DNA from: Castor canadensis | Lineage: Eukaryota; Chordata; Mammalia; Rodentia; Castoridae | Length of the DNA stretch: 64,000 nucleotides | Direction: 5' to 3' | NCBI RefSeq assembly: GCF_047511655.1 | Contig: NC_133390.1 | Location: 97,161,583-97,225,582 of the forward strand | Made by a program: the position numbers and the translations under genes | Shown here: positions 11,372-20,979 of the stretch, piece by piece | Numbering within the stretch: position 1 is the first letter of the stretch | Layout of the letters: the number at the start of each line of letters is the position of its first letter | Notes under the pieces: model-generated | Database searches by the model: none | Told to the model about the DNA's origin: nothing | The model's input: only the letters and a program-made list of their open reading frames with translations

Positions 11372-11702
11372 GGCACCCCTTAGTATTTGTAGGGACCAGT
11401 TGCAGAACTCCTCACATACACCAAAATCTGTGGGTAAGTTGCATATACGAAAGACATCCTCTTTGCATATAAGCTGCACACATTCTCCTGTATGCCTTAA
11501 ATCATCTCTAAATCACTTATAACACCTAATTTAATACTTACACATCAGTTCATTCATGTGAATTCAGCATAGTATTTGGTGAGTAGCCAAACTCAAGAAT
11601 TTTGTTTGTTTGTTTTTTTAATTTTCTCGGAAAAAAAATCCAGGTATTTTTTAGCTATGGTTGATTGAATCTATGGGTGCAGAACTCACAGATTCTGCAC
11701 CT
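11372..11702 (+). mobile_element. Tigger-like (TcMar) non-autonomous DNA transposon
   Basis: The blocks 'agtatttgtagggaccagttgc', 'caccaaaatctgtgggtaagt', 'cttaaatcatctctaaatcac' and, at the right, 'ttagctatggttgattgaatctatgggtgcagaactcacag' match the Tigger/MER class of internally deleted elements. The element splits an L1 tail, which continues on both sides. Confidence 0.65.
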
Positions 11703-11705
11703 GTA

Positions 11706-11817
11706 TGCATACAATGACCATTGTTCAGTCATAAAAAGGATGAAATGCCAATACATGCTACAATGTTTATGACTAAGAGAAACAAGTAAGACAGACACAA
11801 AAGGTCACATATTACAT
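11706..11817 (+). mobile_element. L1 3' region, sense, right half
   Basis: Continues the L1 at 11215-11370: 'ccattgttcagtcataaaaaggatgaaatgcc' and the 'tacatgctacaatgtttatga' block. It ends at the boundary of the ERV-A 3' LTR. Confidence 0.65.
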
Positions 11818-11873
11818 TGTTGTGGGACATTCCAGCAGGGAAAGGGGACGCCAAGGCTTTTCAGGAAGCAATA

Positions 11874-11879
11874 TTTATT
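11874..11879 (-). promoter_or_regulatory. AATAAA polyadenylation signal in ERV-A LTR
   Basis: The plus strand reads TTTATT, so the minus strand reads AATAAA, in the R region expected from the position of the TATA box upstream. Confidence 0.7.
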
Positions 11880-11947
11880 AGTGTGCCAGCAGTGGCTCAG
11901 TGGATTCACATCCAAAGGCTGAGCCCCAAGAGCAAAGGGGCCTTGCC

Positions 11948-11956
11948 TTATATACC
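11948..11956 (-). promoter_or_regulatory. TATA box of ERV-A LTR
   Basis: The minus strand reads GGGTATATAAGGC. It lies upstream of the AATAAA signal by about 70 bp, a compact LTR promoter. Transcription would run leftward, out of the provirus into the L1 sequence. Confidence 0.6.
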
Positions 11957-12123
11957 CTTGCAAGCAGGTTACAGAAGAAAAAGGGAAGGTTTAATCCATA
12001 TATGGTTGTACACATCCCTCCTGGCCACTTCATCCTCAGTGATATGTGACCTTCCTCATGTTTAAGACTCTTTAAGTTTTGTCTCCTTGCTATGTTGTCC
12101 TGCTCCTCCCTGCTATATTATTA

Positions 12124-12131
12124 CCCCTTTT
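12124..12131 (-). other. polypurine tract of ERV-A
   Basis: The minus strand reads AAAAGGGG between the env stop codon (12153-12155) and the LTR start. This is the usual site for plus-strand DNA priming. The LTR would then start TA instead of TG, a likely mutation. Confidence 0.5.
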
Positions 12132-12450
12132 GATGCTCGGACCCACCTAGGGTCAAAGAGCATCATCTTCATTTAAGGGTCTGTATTTCCACAGCATCAT
12201 TATATGGGCGGCTGTTTTTCTTTTAATGGTGGCCTCTATAATGATTCTAATTGACCACAATACCAAGGGAAACAAACAGGGCACTATTAAATATGTTCTT
12301 GAGACAAGAATCTTTGTCCCTATCAGGGTCTTGAACTTGCCTAAGGCAGAGAACCAACCTCTGAATAGGTCATTGGGAGTCCATCTTTTCCAAGTCTGGA
12401 CAGGGGCATGGGCAATCTTTTTTATTTTGTCTGTGATTTCTTTTATGACC

Positions 12451-12466
12451 TTTTTTTTTTTTTAAT
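12451..12466 (-). repeat. A13 homopolymer with stop inside ERV-A TM
   Basis: On the minus strand a TAA begins a run of 13 A that sits between the Cys-Cys motif and the membrane-proximal region. The downstream frame is the same as the upstream frame, so the tract adds a stop without shifting the frame. Confidence 0.7.
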
Positions 12467-12798
12467 CATTAATCTGTAGACAGCAGTTACTAAGAATGAA
12501 CTTTCCACACACACCTCCCTTGGAGGCAAGTAAATAGTCCAAGACCAGGTGCATTGTGCACCTTTGTGTACTGTTTGGCCAGTATGTTAAGGGTCCTTGT
12601 AGTTTTATTAGTCATAATTTTAACTACTGCCTGGAACCAAATAATGTAGTTGAGCATATAGATCAGGGTGCGATAGCCCCAGGACCCATCTTCTGCCCAC
12701 ATGGCAGGACCATAATACTGGATGATTCACTCAAGAGGTCACTCATCATCTTTCCAATTATCAATTTATAAGACACCCCATTTGTTTTTACTTGCCTT

Positions 12799-12801
<3 letters not shown>

Positions 12802-12857
<56 letters not shown>
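12802..12857. repeat. (TA)n microsatellite inside ERV-A env
   Basis: About 28 perfect TA units interrupting the env region. It encodes only alternating Tyr-Ile in any frame, so the open frames reported across it are artefacts of the repeat. Confidence 0.95.
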
Positions 12858-12862
<5 letters not shown>

Positions 12863-14339
12863 GAGACTTGCAATTTTTCACCTTGTGTGAGTAGGAGCAA
12901 GAAAAAGGATGGCTGGATTGTGTCCAGTACACAGGACCTGAGCCAGCTGCTGGGTAACACTGTATAAGCTTGTTTCCCATAAATCCAATATGGCCCCCTG
13001 CGCACCTGCCAGTCTTTGTTTAGGGTAAGATTGTTTCAAGTTTTTCCAGAGCAGAGAAGTTGGCCAAGGGGTGGGGCTGTGGTTCTGTGTGGTTAGGAGT
13101 TCCCCACCATTGGTTCTCTTGTCATTGTAAAACTTCTGTCCTAAACAAGTTAAATTCCCTACTGGGGTAGCGAACTGGCCTTTTGGGAGGAAAATACAGT
13201 AATTTCCAATGATGGAGGTTTTTAGAAGCCAGCCCCTTTTCTTGTGGCTGGGGAAGGCAGTTTCATTAAAGGGCTCTGACAGGTTTAGTTCCTTAGCTTC
13301 CCATGACCAATGGTCTCCCAGGTTGGATCCCCCATAAACATAGCATGAGGTGACATTGAGAGTCTAGGCTATAGACTTAGCTAGTGAGAGGAACACGTTT
13401 GTGGTCTTGATAGAGATAGAAAATTCACTCTGCACTTCCTCATAAAAGAAGTGAAAAACTTGGTATGAGGAACTGTCATGGGTAACAGTTACTAATTTGA
13501 GGTACATCAGAGTCCTGGGGCCAAGGCCCTTTTTATCTATCTTTACACTAACTATATGCCCCTGTTTCCAATTGGAGGGTTTAAGCAAAGTAAAATTTAC
13601 AGGGTTACAGGTGCCAGACGTTCAGTAAGGAACAGCTTTCTCCTCATGAAGGAGGGCTGCATGTTTTGCCTTTTGCCATGTGGCCCATGAAACACAACCC
13701 CAATAAGGGCAATAATAACACACATTATCACATGGCCAAGAGTTGTCTCCCCAGCACATATACTTATCATTTGATGTATAGACTCTTTCCCAAGCTAGAT
13801 TCCCTACAGCCACAGCCTACACCTCTACATCCACTTCGGTCTATGGCTGCACATGCATCAAAGAACATTGACACTGGTTCATCAGGGTTAAACACCTGCG
13901 TGCAGCTGACAAGGTTCCCAGGTTGTAGACACTCGGGACCTTTCATCTGTTACTCCCTAGGGTGGTAGGTGGGGTTGAAGCAGATATGCTGATTACCATG
14001 GGAGCACACCAAATAGGTGGTATGGTTGTGGGTGCATGCCCCAGTGACATGTCTGCACAGGAATAGTAAATATGGAAAAGCAGAGTCTTGGTGACCACAC
14101 TTCCTGCCTGGGTAGTATGCATACATAGGTTACAGTCTGAGGTTTGGGGAATCCCCGAGCAGAAAACTAATTAAGTTTAACAAAAGGAAAATACGGAAGA
14201 GACTCATCATTGAAGAGAGAAGGAGAAAATTCCTCAACCTTCCGTCATGTGTAGACTAGTTAGCGTCCAGAGTGACTAGAGCAGGGCTTCATCCTGTTGT
14301 CCTCTATTGTTTCCCAGGAAGTAGGGTCATGCTGAGGGA

Positions 14340-15165
14340 GAGCACAGGTGTTCTGGAAGGTGATCTTGCATGGCAAGGCTGGGTCAGGGATGTATTCCCA
14401 TTTGAGAGAGGCTGGTTTTACTCAGCTGTGGTGGATCCAGGGAGCAATCTCTGTGGAGGGGGTAGACAGAATAACAATAAAAGGACCCCTTCAATGGGGT
14501 TTTAACAGTTGGACATTCCATTCCTTTACTCAGATGGCATCCCCTGGCCTGTAAGGGTGTGTGGGAGTTATCATGCTAATGGGAAGTCTCTCGTAGACCC
14601 AGTCATTGATTTTTGAGAGAGTCAACCAGAGGGTCTGCTTATGTTGTCTCAAGGTGAGATCACCTATTTCTTTGAGATCCTCCCATATGACCTTGATTTA
14701 GGGGGATGGGCATCCTAAAGGACTTCAAAAGGTGAAAGCACTGTCTGCTTCTTGGGACTAGACCTAATCCTCAGTAATGCTATGGGTAATAATTGATCCC
14801 ACTGCAGATGGAATCATAAACTAACGTAGTTTTCCCAACTGTAATTTTAGGATTCTATTCATATGTTCCACTTTTCCTGAACTCTGGGGGTGGTAGGCCA
14901 TATGCAGCTTCCAGATGATTACTAATCCCTTAGCCACCAGCTGTACCACTTCGGCCATGAAGTCTGTACCATTATCTGACCCAATAGGCACAGGTATTCT
15001 AAACTGAGGGATGATTCCCTTTAGCAGACATCTGGCCACCTCCCAGGTCATTTCAGACTGTTTGGAGAAGGCTTCCACCAATCCTGAGAAGATGCAGATG
15101 AACACCAATAGATATTTGCATCCTTGAGCTTGTGGCATTTCAGTAAAGTCCACGATCAAGTTTTC
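14340..15165 (-). pseudogene. pol: ERV-A integrase, broken
   Basis: Integrase inserts viral DNA into host chromosomes. The open segment 14821-15159 (112 codons) is the catalytic core. It shows the first catalytic Asp in IVDFTE, the second in SDNGTDF (family form usually DNG followed by P-A-F) and the Glu in SGKVEHMN, at about residues 3, 61 and 98. The C-terminal DNA-binding part can be followed with stops to about 14340. The N-terminal zinc-binding HHCC part lies in the frame-broken stretch to the right and I could not confirm it. Confidence 0.82.
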
Positions 15166-15169
15166 AAGA

Positions 15170-16585
15170 GGAGTTCCACCAACACTCTACCCGGAGAGGT
15201 ACAGAGTGCCAGGGGTTGTTTTTGGCATATAGGCTACATCTTTTACATACTCTCTTATGATGGAGAGTTTGGGGACATAAAAGGGATGGGCCAGGGTGGT
15301 CTCAAGGCTGTCTACCCTGAATGTGCTCCTTTATGGAACTGCTTGACGAATGTAGGAGCCAGCAACTCAGGGATAGCAATGCGGCCATCGGCACACTTCC
15401 ACCATCCATCTGTTAGAAAATTTCCCTCCTCAGCCTTAAACCAAGCCTGTTTTTGTGGTGTGACCTATGGGTCCCATTCAGCTAAGAGACATGGGAACAA
15501 GGCATCCGTCAGGGCAGTTGGGGCTGGTCCCCTCCTGAGGGTTGTTTGTTTGGTTCCCTATCAGCTTTCTGGTTTCCCCAAGCAATTGTTGTATCTCCTT
15601 TTTGGTGTCCTCAGCAGTGTATAATTTCCATCCATTTAGAGGCCCACACAGCATCTAGCAATTTGAGGATTTCCTGCCCATACTTGATACTTTTTTTCCC
15701 TCCAAATTAATGAGGCTCCTTTCCTTATATAGGTCCCCATGGACGTGAATGGTTGTGAAGGCATATTTAGAGTCAGTGCAGATGTTTACCCATACTCCTG
15801 CAACAAGCTGGAGTGCCCAGGTGAAGGTGACAAGTTCAGCCTTTTGTGCAGAAGCTCAAACTGGCAGCAGGTTGGCCTCAATGACTGAGTCCAGAGTTAC
15901 TATTGCATACCCAGCAAAGCATGTGCAATAATGGATAAAGCTGCTGCCATCCATTAAATATTCAATGTATGGATGCTGATAGGTTGATCAGTTAAATCTG
16001 GCTAGCTTGAGAAAACCTCATCCATAACCTCTAAGCTGTCATGCTCTGAGGGGCCTGAGTCAACTGGCAATAGGGTAGCCAGGTTTAGAGTCCTAACAAC
16101 CTCTAGCTGGATGTATGGGTTTTCACATAATATACTCTGATATTTAATCATCTGAGAATTGGCTAGCCAGTAATTTCCTATATACTCCATGACAGTTTGG
16201 ATGGAATGGGGAACTCAGTGAGTTCTTATCCCAGGGCAAGCTTGTCTGCCTCTGCCACCAGGGCAGCAGTGGTTGCTAGGGCACTCAGGCAAGGCAGCCA
16301 GCCTCAGGCAACAGCATCAAGCTGTTTTGACAAGTGAGCCACCAGACAATGTCAGGAGCCTAGTAGTTGAGTCAAGACCTGACAGCTGTCCCCTTTCATT
16401 CATGGACATTCAGGAAAAAGGGCTTCATCACATCTGGCAGGCCTAGAGCAGGGGCATTTGTGAGTGCCCATTTGATTTCTATAAAGACTTTCTATTGTTC
16501 CTCTTCCCATATTACGGGTTCCCATTCTTGCCCCTTTGTGACTTCATAGAAGGGTTTGGCCAAGAGGTAGTAGTTATGGATCCAG
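15170..16585 (-). pseudogene. pol: ERV-A RT connection, RNase H and integrase N-terminus, heavily broken
   Basis: The segment 16002-16190 on the minus strand matches the connection region between RT and RNase H (motif 'ANSQMIKYQSILCENP'). Between it and integrase only scattered fragments remain, with many stops. The plus-strand open frame at 15124-15624 (166 codons) is the antisense of this region, not a gene. Confidence 0.65.
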
Positions 16586-16587
16586 AC

Positions 16588-17530
16588 TCAGCAGAAACCT
16601 TCAGCTCCCAAATACTCTTTGATTTGCCAGTGTGTTGGGGGTTGGAATGGAACAAATAGCCTGTTTCCTCTCAGGGCTAAGCCTGTGCTGTCCTTGTGAC
16701 AAGTGAAATCCAAGGTATTTGATGGTGTTTGGCAAGTCTGGGCCTTTTTCTGAAAGATTTTGTATCCTGCCTCCCATAAAACGGAAAGAAGGAAGCAAGT
16801 CCCTTCCATACAGTCCTCCCAAGTTGGCCCAGCCAGCAGGAAGTCGTCTACGTACTGCAGGAGTGTGCAGCCATGTGGTTGGCTGAGAAAGCTGTGAAGT
16901 TGAATGCCAAGGCAGTTCCAAAAATAGTGGGTGAATTTTTGAAACCTTGTGGCAATTGAGTCTAGGTTACTTGCCCCTTTTCTCCAGTATTGGGATTTTC
17001 CCACTGGAAGGGAAAAATAGGTTGGCTCTGTGGGGCTAGAAGATGCACAAAAATGCATCCTTAAGATGTAGGCAGGAAAAAATTTTGCCTCAGCTGGGAC
17101 CAGACCTAAAAGCTTGTATGGATTTGGGACTATGGGGTACAAAGTAACAGTTGCTAAATTTATTGTCTGGAGATCCTGAACTGGCCTGAAATCCTCAGTC
17201 CCCAGTTTTTGAACTGGTAATAAGGGTGTGTTCCAGGACGACTGGCAAGGTTGAGGGATTGCATATTTTAGGAGTCTGTCAAAGTGTTTTTGAATCTCCA
17301 TTCAAAAACTTCATTCTTTCGGGTAATGAGGTACTGTTTTTGGCTGATGGGGATGGCTCCTGGCTTTAGTTCCACAACTACTGGAAGCACATTTTGGTCT
17401 AGACCTGGAGGGTGTCTTTGGCCCATACACCTGGAATCTTGAAGGGAAGCTCAGGAATCTCAGGAGGCCTTGCCTCAGGGGCACAAAGCCACAATACCTC
17501 TTGTGCGACTGTGAGGATTAGAGTGTTTGC
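16588..17530 (-). pseudogene. pol: ERV-A reverse transcriptase
   Basis: RNA-dependent DNA polymerase. The open segment 16588-17301 (237 codons, with a non-ATG first codon called as start) contains the fingers-palm motif FRPVQDLQ and the catalytic box LLQYVDDFLL, with YVDD at 16844-16855. The upstream part of RT continues in a broken frame to about 17530. Several residues of the middle palm are changed, and frame changes occur at both ends. This is one of the longer surviving frames in ERV-A. Confidence 0.87.
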
Positions 17531-17531
17531 C

Positions 17532-17840
17532 TCAGATCCTCTCAACTGCCATACCATCCAAATCAAAAGTTATCTGTGCCCTCTGTTTGCATAATAAATC
17601 CCTGCCCATCAGGCCCACAGGGCAATCAGGGAGATAAAGGAATTCATTTCTTATTTCATGGCTCCCAAGAGTGCGTTGTTTGGACACTAAGAAGGAGAAG
17701 TGGGCCTGGACCCCTGTAACCCCAATAATAGCTGCATGTTTTTGTGAAAGGGAGCCCACTGATTGGGTCACAACTGAATGCCCTGCACTTGTGTCCACCA
17801 TGAGGTCAATGGGATGGTCCCCTAACCTTATTTGGACCAT
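17532..17840 (-). pseudogene. pro: ERV-A aspartic protease
   Basis: Retropepsin cleaving Gag and Pol. The 102-codon open segment has the active-site loop as LMVDTSAGHSVVT, so the canonical Asp-Thr-Gly-Ala is changed to Asp-Thr-Ser-Ala, which would weaken or abolish catalysis. The C-terminal motif GLMGRDLL is well kept. It lies between nucleocapsid and RT, as expected. Confidence 0.85.
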
Positions 17841-17879
17841 AGGCTCCCAGGGGCCTAGTAAAATGGAGCCTGGTATGTC

Positions 17880-19605
17880 CTATTCCTTCTCATAGCCTTC
17901 CAGGGCTGCCATCCCAACAATGTTTTCCTCCCAGGGGCTTCCCCACAGGTGGGCTGATACTTTCCCTCAACAACCCAGCCTCTACCTCTGGTCTCGGGGG
18001 GCTTTTTGGAGTCCCTGGCCCATTGGGGAGATTCATTTTTCCAGCACCCTTCCTGATGACAATAAGCACATTGATTTCACCCTAGTTCCTCCCTGGGGTG
18101 AGGGCATCCTGGGGGCACCATCCATGGTGATTGCCTTTGCCTTTGACTGGATTAGCCCACTGGGACCTTCCTGACTGTTCAACAAGGGCTGCTGTAAGGA
18201 GATCTATTTTCCTTTTTATCTTCCTGTTAGTCTCCCATTTTACCTCCTGATCTTGATTGACAAAAACCTTGGTGGCCACCTCCAAAAGCTAACTGGCATT
18301 CATTCCAGTGAATCCCTCTGCAATTTTCACCTTATGTCCCACTGGGCTTGGCCAAGTGGTTAATCATCCAACTGGTTTTCAGTGGCTTCTGGGTCAAGGG
18401 GGAGGGGTGTTCAAGTGGAAGGCCTCACACAAATACTCATAAAACTGGCTGGGACTCTCATCTGGCTGTTGGAAGACCTCTGATATTTTGCTCATATTCA
18501 TGGATTTTTCCCTTTCCTTCATGCCACCCAATAGTGCCTCCTGGTATCATTCAACCTGCTGGTAGCCTCAATCATCATTAGAGTCCCAATGGGTGTATTC
18601 CTTGGGGAACTGAGCCTGGACATAAGCTTGGATACCTAAGGTGTCATCAGGGGCATGATCTTCCAGCTATTTTAGAGCTGCCAATGTTATATGGCATCAC
18701 TTCTCAGTATTAAATAGAGTCAGAAGACACTGTTGACAGTCTGTCCAGGTGGGTTTATGAGTCAGGATGATAGACTGCATCAAATCAATCAGAGCCTGCA
18801 TTTTTTATGTAAAGAAGAGTGCATGATGTTTCCAGTTTAGTAAGTCTGTGGTGGTAAAGGGCTGGTAGATGAATGACCATCCTCCTTCTTGTATTTGATG
18901 TCCTGGTCATAATATACTGGGTCTTGGACCTCCCTTGGGGGTATCTTCAGGGCAGTGGTAGTCAGAAGAGAGGACGGGTCCTCATGGAGACTTGTTGGAT
19001 GCCCCTGATTGAATGGGGGATGTGAGGTGAGAACTGGTGGACTTGTAGTGGGCATGGGGCCCATAGGACTCAGGAAGATCAGGGCAGTTGAGGCCCCAGA
19101 GATTTCTGGGCCAGATTTTACAAGTGTGACTGTCTTTTGAGTTTCCCCATCCAATGTCAAAGTTGAGGGTGAGAAACTGGGTGCTGGTGACAGAGGTGGA
19201 TAAAATGATACATAAGGTGGTGGCATTTCCTTGGCCAGTATAGGCTCCTTTGTTTTCTCCCTACACTTGGAAGTTGCAACCACCCTAGCTGTCATAATCT
19301 TACAGGTCTCTTACAGATAGGGGTTTAGTCATGTGGGTCAGCTGAGGACTGCATCCTGCCAGCAATCAATATAAGGAAACTGATCTGGGTGCCCAGGATT
19401 CCCTACAATTACCCTATTAACTTCATTAACCACAGTTTTGTCACTAGACAAAACGAGGGGGCCACCCTACACCAAAAGTGGGCCAATCTACTTCACAAAG
19501 GGCCTTAAACTTGTTAGGAGTTTTTAACTCCATAGTCTCCATTAAATCCTTTTTTAAAGTTTTTAAGCATGCACTCCAAGTGCCCTTACTCTGATGTCCA
19601 CCCAT
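17880..19605 (-). pseudogene. gag: ERV-A gag (matrix, PPPY linker, capsid, nucleocapsid)
   Basis: Virion structural polyprotein. The likely start is ATG at 19603-19605 (minus), giving MGGHQSK, an N-myristoylation-type start. Matrix follows, with a WPTFGVGWP motif near 19470, broken by stops. The open segment 18837-19295 is the proline-rich linker and has a PPPY late-domain motif (recruits NEDD4-type ligases for budding). The capsid C-terminus is in 18082-18285 (charged RKIKRKIDLL). The nucleocapsid zinc knuckle near 18050 survives as CAYCHQEGCW, with the His replaced by Cys and the last Cys lost. Confidence 0.8.
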
Positions 19606-20110
19606 TTCCTCCTGTTACCAGATGTCAAGACAGACATGGAGGTGTAAGGGTTTTGGAGGAGAGCTAAGGGGGTTCCTCTTCTCTGACACACAAGGGAGAA
19701 CAATGTGTGCCCCTTATCAGTGACCTGGATGTAGTCACCTGGCCAGGAACTGCACCTACACAGGATCCTCACTAGCTTCATCTGTCTCCACCATGTCTGG
19801 CCATGTCCCTCTCAGGAGCTTTAGGTGCCTCTTAGCCATAGTGAGTCTGTATAAACCCTGGACTGGAGGGCCTGTTAGGGCTCACCCTAGACCTTATGAG
19901 TTCACCACAGACCTGCGGATCAGAACCCTGCATTTGCTTCATACATAGCCAGGCCACGTCTTAGACACACACACACTTCTGCCCCGCTCCATGAACCTGA
20001 GAGACACAGTTTCACCCTCAATAGGACTACTCAGGTGTCTCTGGAAGGTGATCAGGCTCCCCTTCTGCCTCCTGAAGGCAGTCCTATTATTTGAACCTGG
20101 GTTTTTACCA

Positions 20111-20132
20111 GTCTGGGGCGGGCTCCCAATTG
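20111..20132 (-). other. candidate primer binding site of ERV-A
   Basis: Reading the minus strand, ...AAAACA is followed by ATTGGGAGCCCGCCCCAGAC, placed about 500 bp before gag. It resembles the tRNA-Pro-type site (starts TGGG-GC-CG) but matches it at only about 11 of 18 positions, so the priming tRNA is not settled. Confidence 0.45.
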
Positions 20133-20272
20133 TTTTCTGAACCTTCACTGGGTTCCTTTGTGCAACCAAGACTTGTTCTCTGGTGTGCCGGAAGAGGCAA
20201 GTCCCTCTGTTGGTTCAAAAGGTCCACTGGTACCTGGTTGGACAGCTCTCCCCATGAGCCGGGGAGACAGAG

Positions 20273-20303
<31 letters not shown>

Positions 20304-20345
20304 GGAGACAGAATGACACACAGAGAGAGAGAATACATGTTTTCT
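20133..20345 (-). mobile_element. probable partial 5' LTR (R-U5) of ERV-A
   Basis: On the minus strand it ends in CA immediately before the candidate primer binding site. It carries no visible homology to the 3' LTR at 11818-12123, lacks a TATA box, and runs into a GA/GACA-rich tract. The right boundary is not defined. Confidence 0.4.
20263..20332. repeat. (GA)n/(GACA)n purine-rich tract
   Basis: Imperfect GAGA and GACAGA units directly visible. It is located at or next to the ERV-A 5' end. Confidence 0.9.
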
Positions 20346-20778
20346 GTCAGGGCCCAGTATATCTAAGAGTCTGTAGTACTTGATGTTTCTAGACAGTTGT
20401 AGGTAAGACCAAAATCTAGCAAAAAACAATCTAGCTATTCTTTACTTTTTCAAAAGTGAATTAGAAACATTAGCATTTTAAGATATTAAGAAAAAGACTT
20501 ATAAAAATAACAATAATAACTTTCATATATTTTTCTTTAAAAATCAATCCTTATGTGAATTTACAGGTATATTTTGGGCTCCATTTTCAAATCTACATCT
20601 GCTCTTTCTTGTGTGTATGTTAAAGCACCATATTGCTTAAGCTTAATATAAATTCAACATTTCTCATTTATTAAGTTACGCCTCTTCATATCAAATAAAA
20701 ACTATTCCTCTCCCTAGGAACTCTTACTCTCCCTCCTCAATTTCACTAAATGTAAAGTGGTGACAAAGAAATTCTAGT
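20346..20778. other. no recognised feature
   Basis: AT-rich sequence without a recognisable repeat or gene. Confidence 0.45.
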
Positions 20779-20975
20779 ACAGTCTTTTATTTCTTTTCTT
20801 TTCTTTCTTCCCTCCCTGTCTTCTTTCTTTTCCTTTTTCTGTTTCTTTCCTTTTTTTTTTTTTTTTGGCAAGATCTCGTTGTGTAGGTCAAGGCTAGACT
20901 TGAACTCTTGATCCTGTCTCATCCTCTTCATTGCAATCCCAGCAATGAAGCCTGTAAGCACTATGCCTGGCTTAG
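20779..20975 (-). mobile_element. B1-type SINE with long decayed tail
   Basis: The B1 body on the minus strand (20868-20973) is recognised by the complement of 'ccttgacctacacaacgagatc' and of 'gcattacaggc'-type sequence. The tail appears on the plus strand as a T16 run and a TTTC/TTCC tract from 20779 to 20866. Confidence 0.75.
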
Positions 20976-20979
20976 TGTT

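Larger units (their letters stand above)
11818..12123 (-). mobile_element. 3' LTR of ERV-A
   Basis: About 306 bp. On the minus strand it begins next to a purine tract and ends in CA at 11818-11819, where the plus strand starts TG. It contains a TATA box (around 11949-11955) and an AATAAA signal (11874-11879) about 57 bp from the end. That order is normal for a retroviral U3-R-U5. Confidence 0.75.
12153..14225 (-). pseudogene. env: ERV-A env (SU and TM), broken
   Basis: Envelope glycoprotein, which in a live virus binds the receptor (SU) and fuses membranes (TM). SU pieces include a tryptophan- and cysteine-rich segment at about 13622-13813 (motifs CYYC and GCVSWATW). TM pieces include a heptad-rich ectodomain segment (about 12530-12702), a disulfide motif Cys-X7-Cys-Cys at about 12490-12510, a hydrophobic membrane span (about 12250-12320) and a cytoplasmic tail ending at TGA 12153-12155. 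Stops, frameshifts, a (TA)n expansion at 12802-12857 and an A13 run with an in-frame TAA at about 12451-12466 show it is dead. The last ~100 codons before the stop are still open. Confidence 0.82.
11818..20345 (-). mobile_element. ERV-A: decayed class I (gamma-type) endogenous retrovirus
   Basis: Minus-strand order from right to left is partial 5' LTR/leader with a candidate primer binding site, gag (from about 19605), protease, RT, RNase H, integrase, env SU and TM, polypurine tract and 3' LTR. Gag has a myristoylation-type start and a PPPY motif. Env TM carries a Cys-X7-Cys-Cys motif. Every gene has stops and frameshifts, so the copy cannot produce virus. The 3' LTR and the sequence before the primer binding site are not visibly homologous, so one end may be rearranged or of another LTR family. 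Confidence 0.88.

Noticed and set aside
12722..13005. Overlapping 60-81-codon open frames on both strands
   Set aside because: Tyr-Ile repeats from the (TA)n tract.
15124..15624. 166-codon plus-strand open frame
   Set aside because: It is the antisense of the ERV-A pol region, which is recognisable on the minus strand.
16588..17301. Possibility that ERV-A RT is functional
   Set aside because: The 237-codon segment has changed palm residues, breaks at both ends and broken RNase H; it cannot form a complete polymerase.
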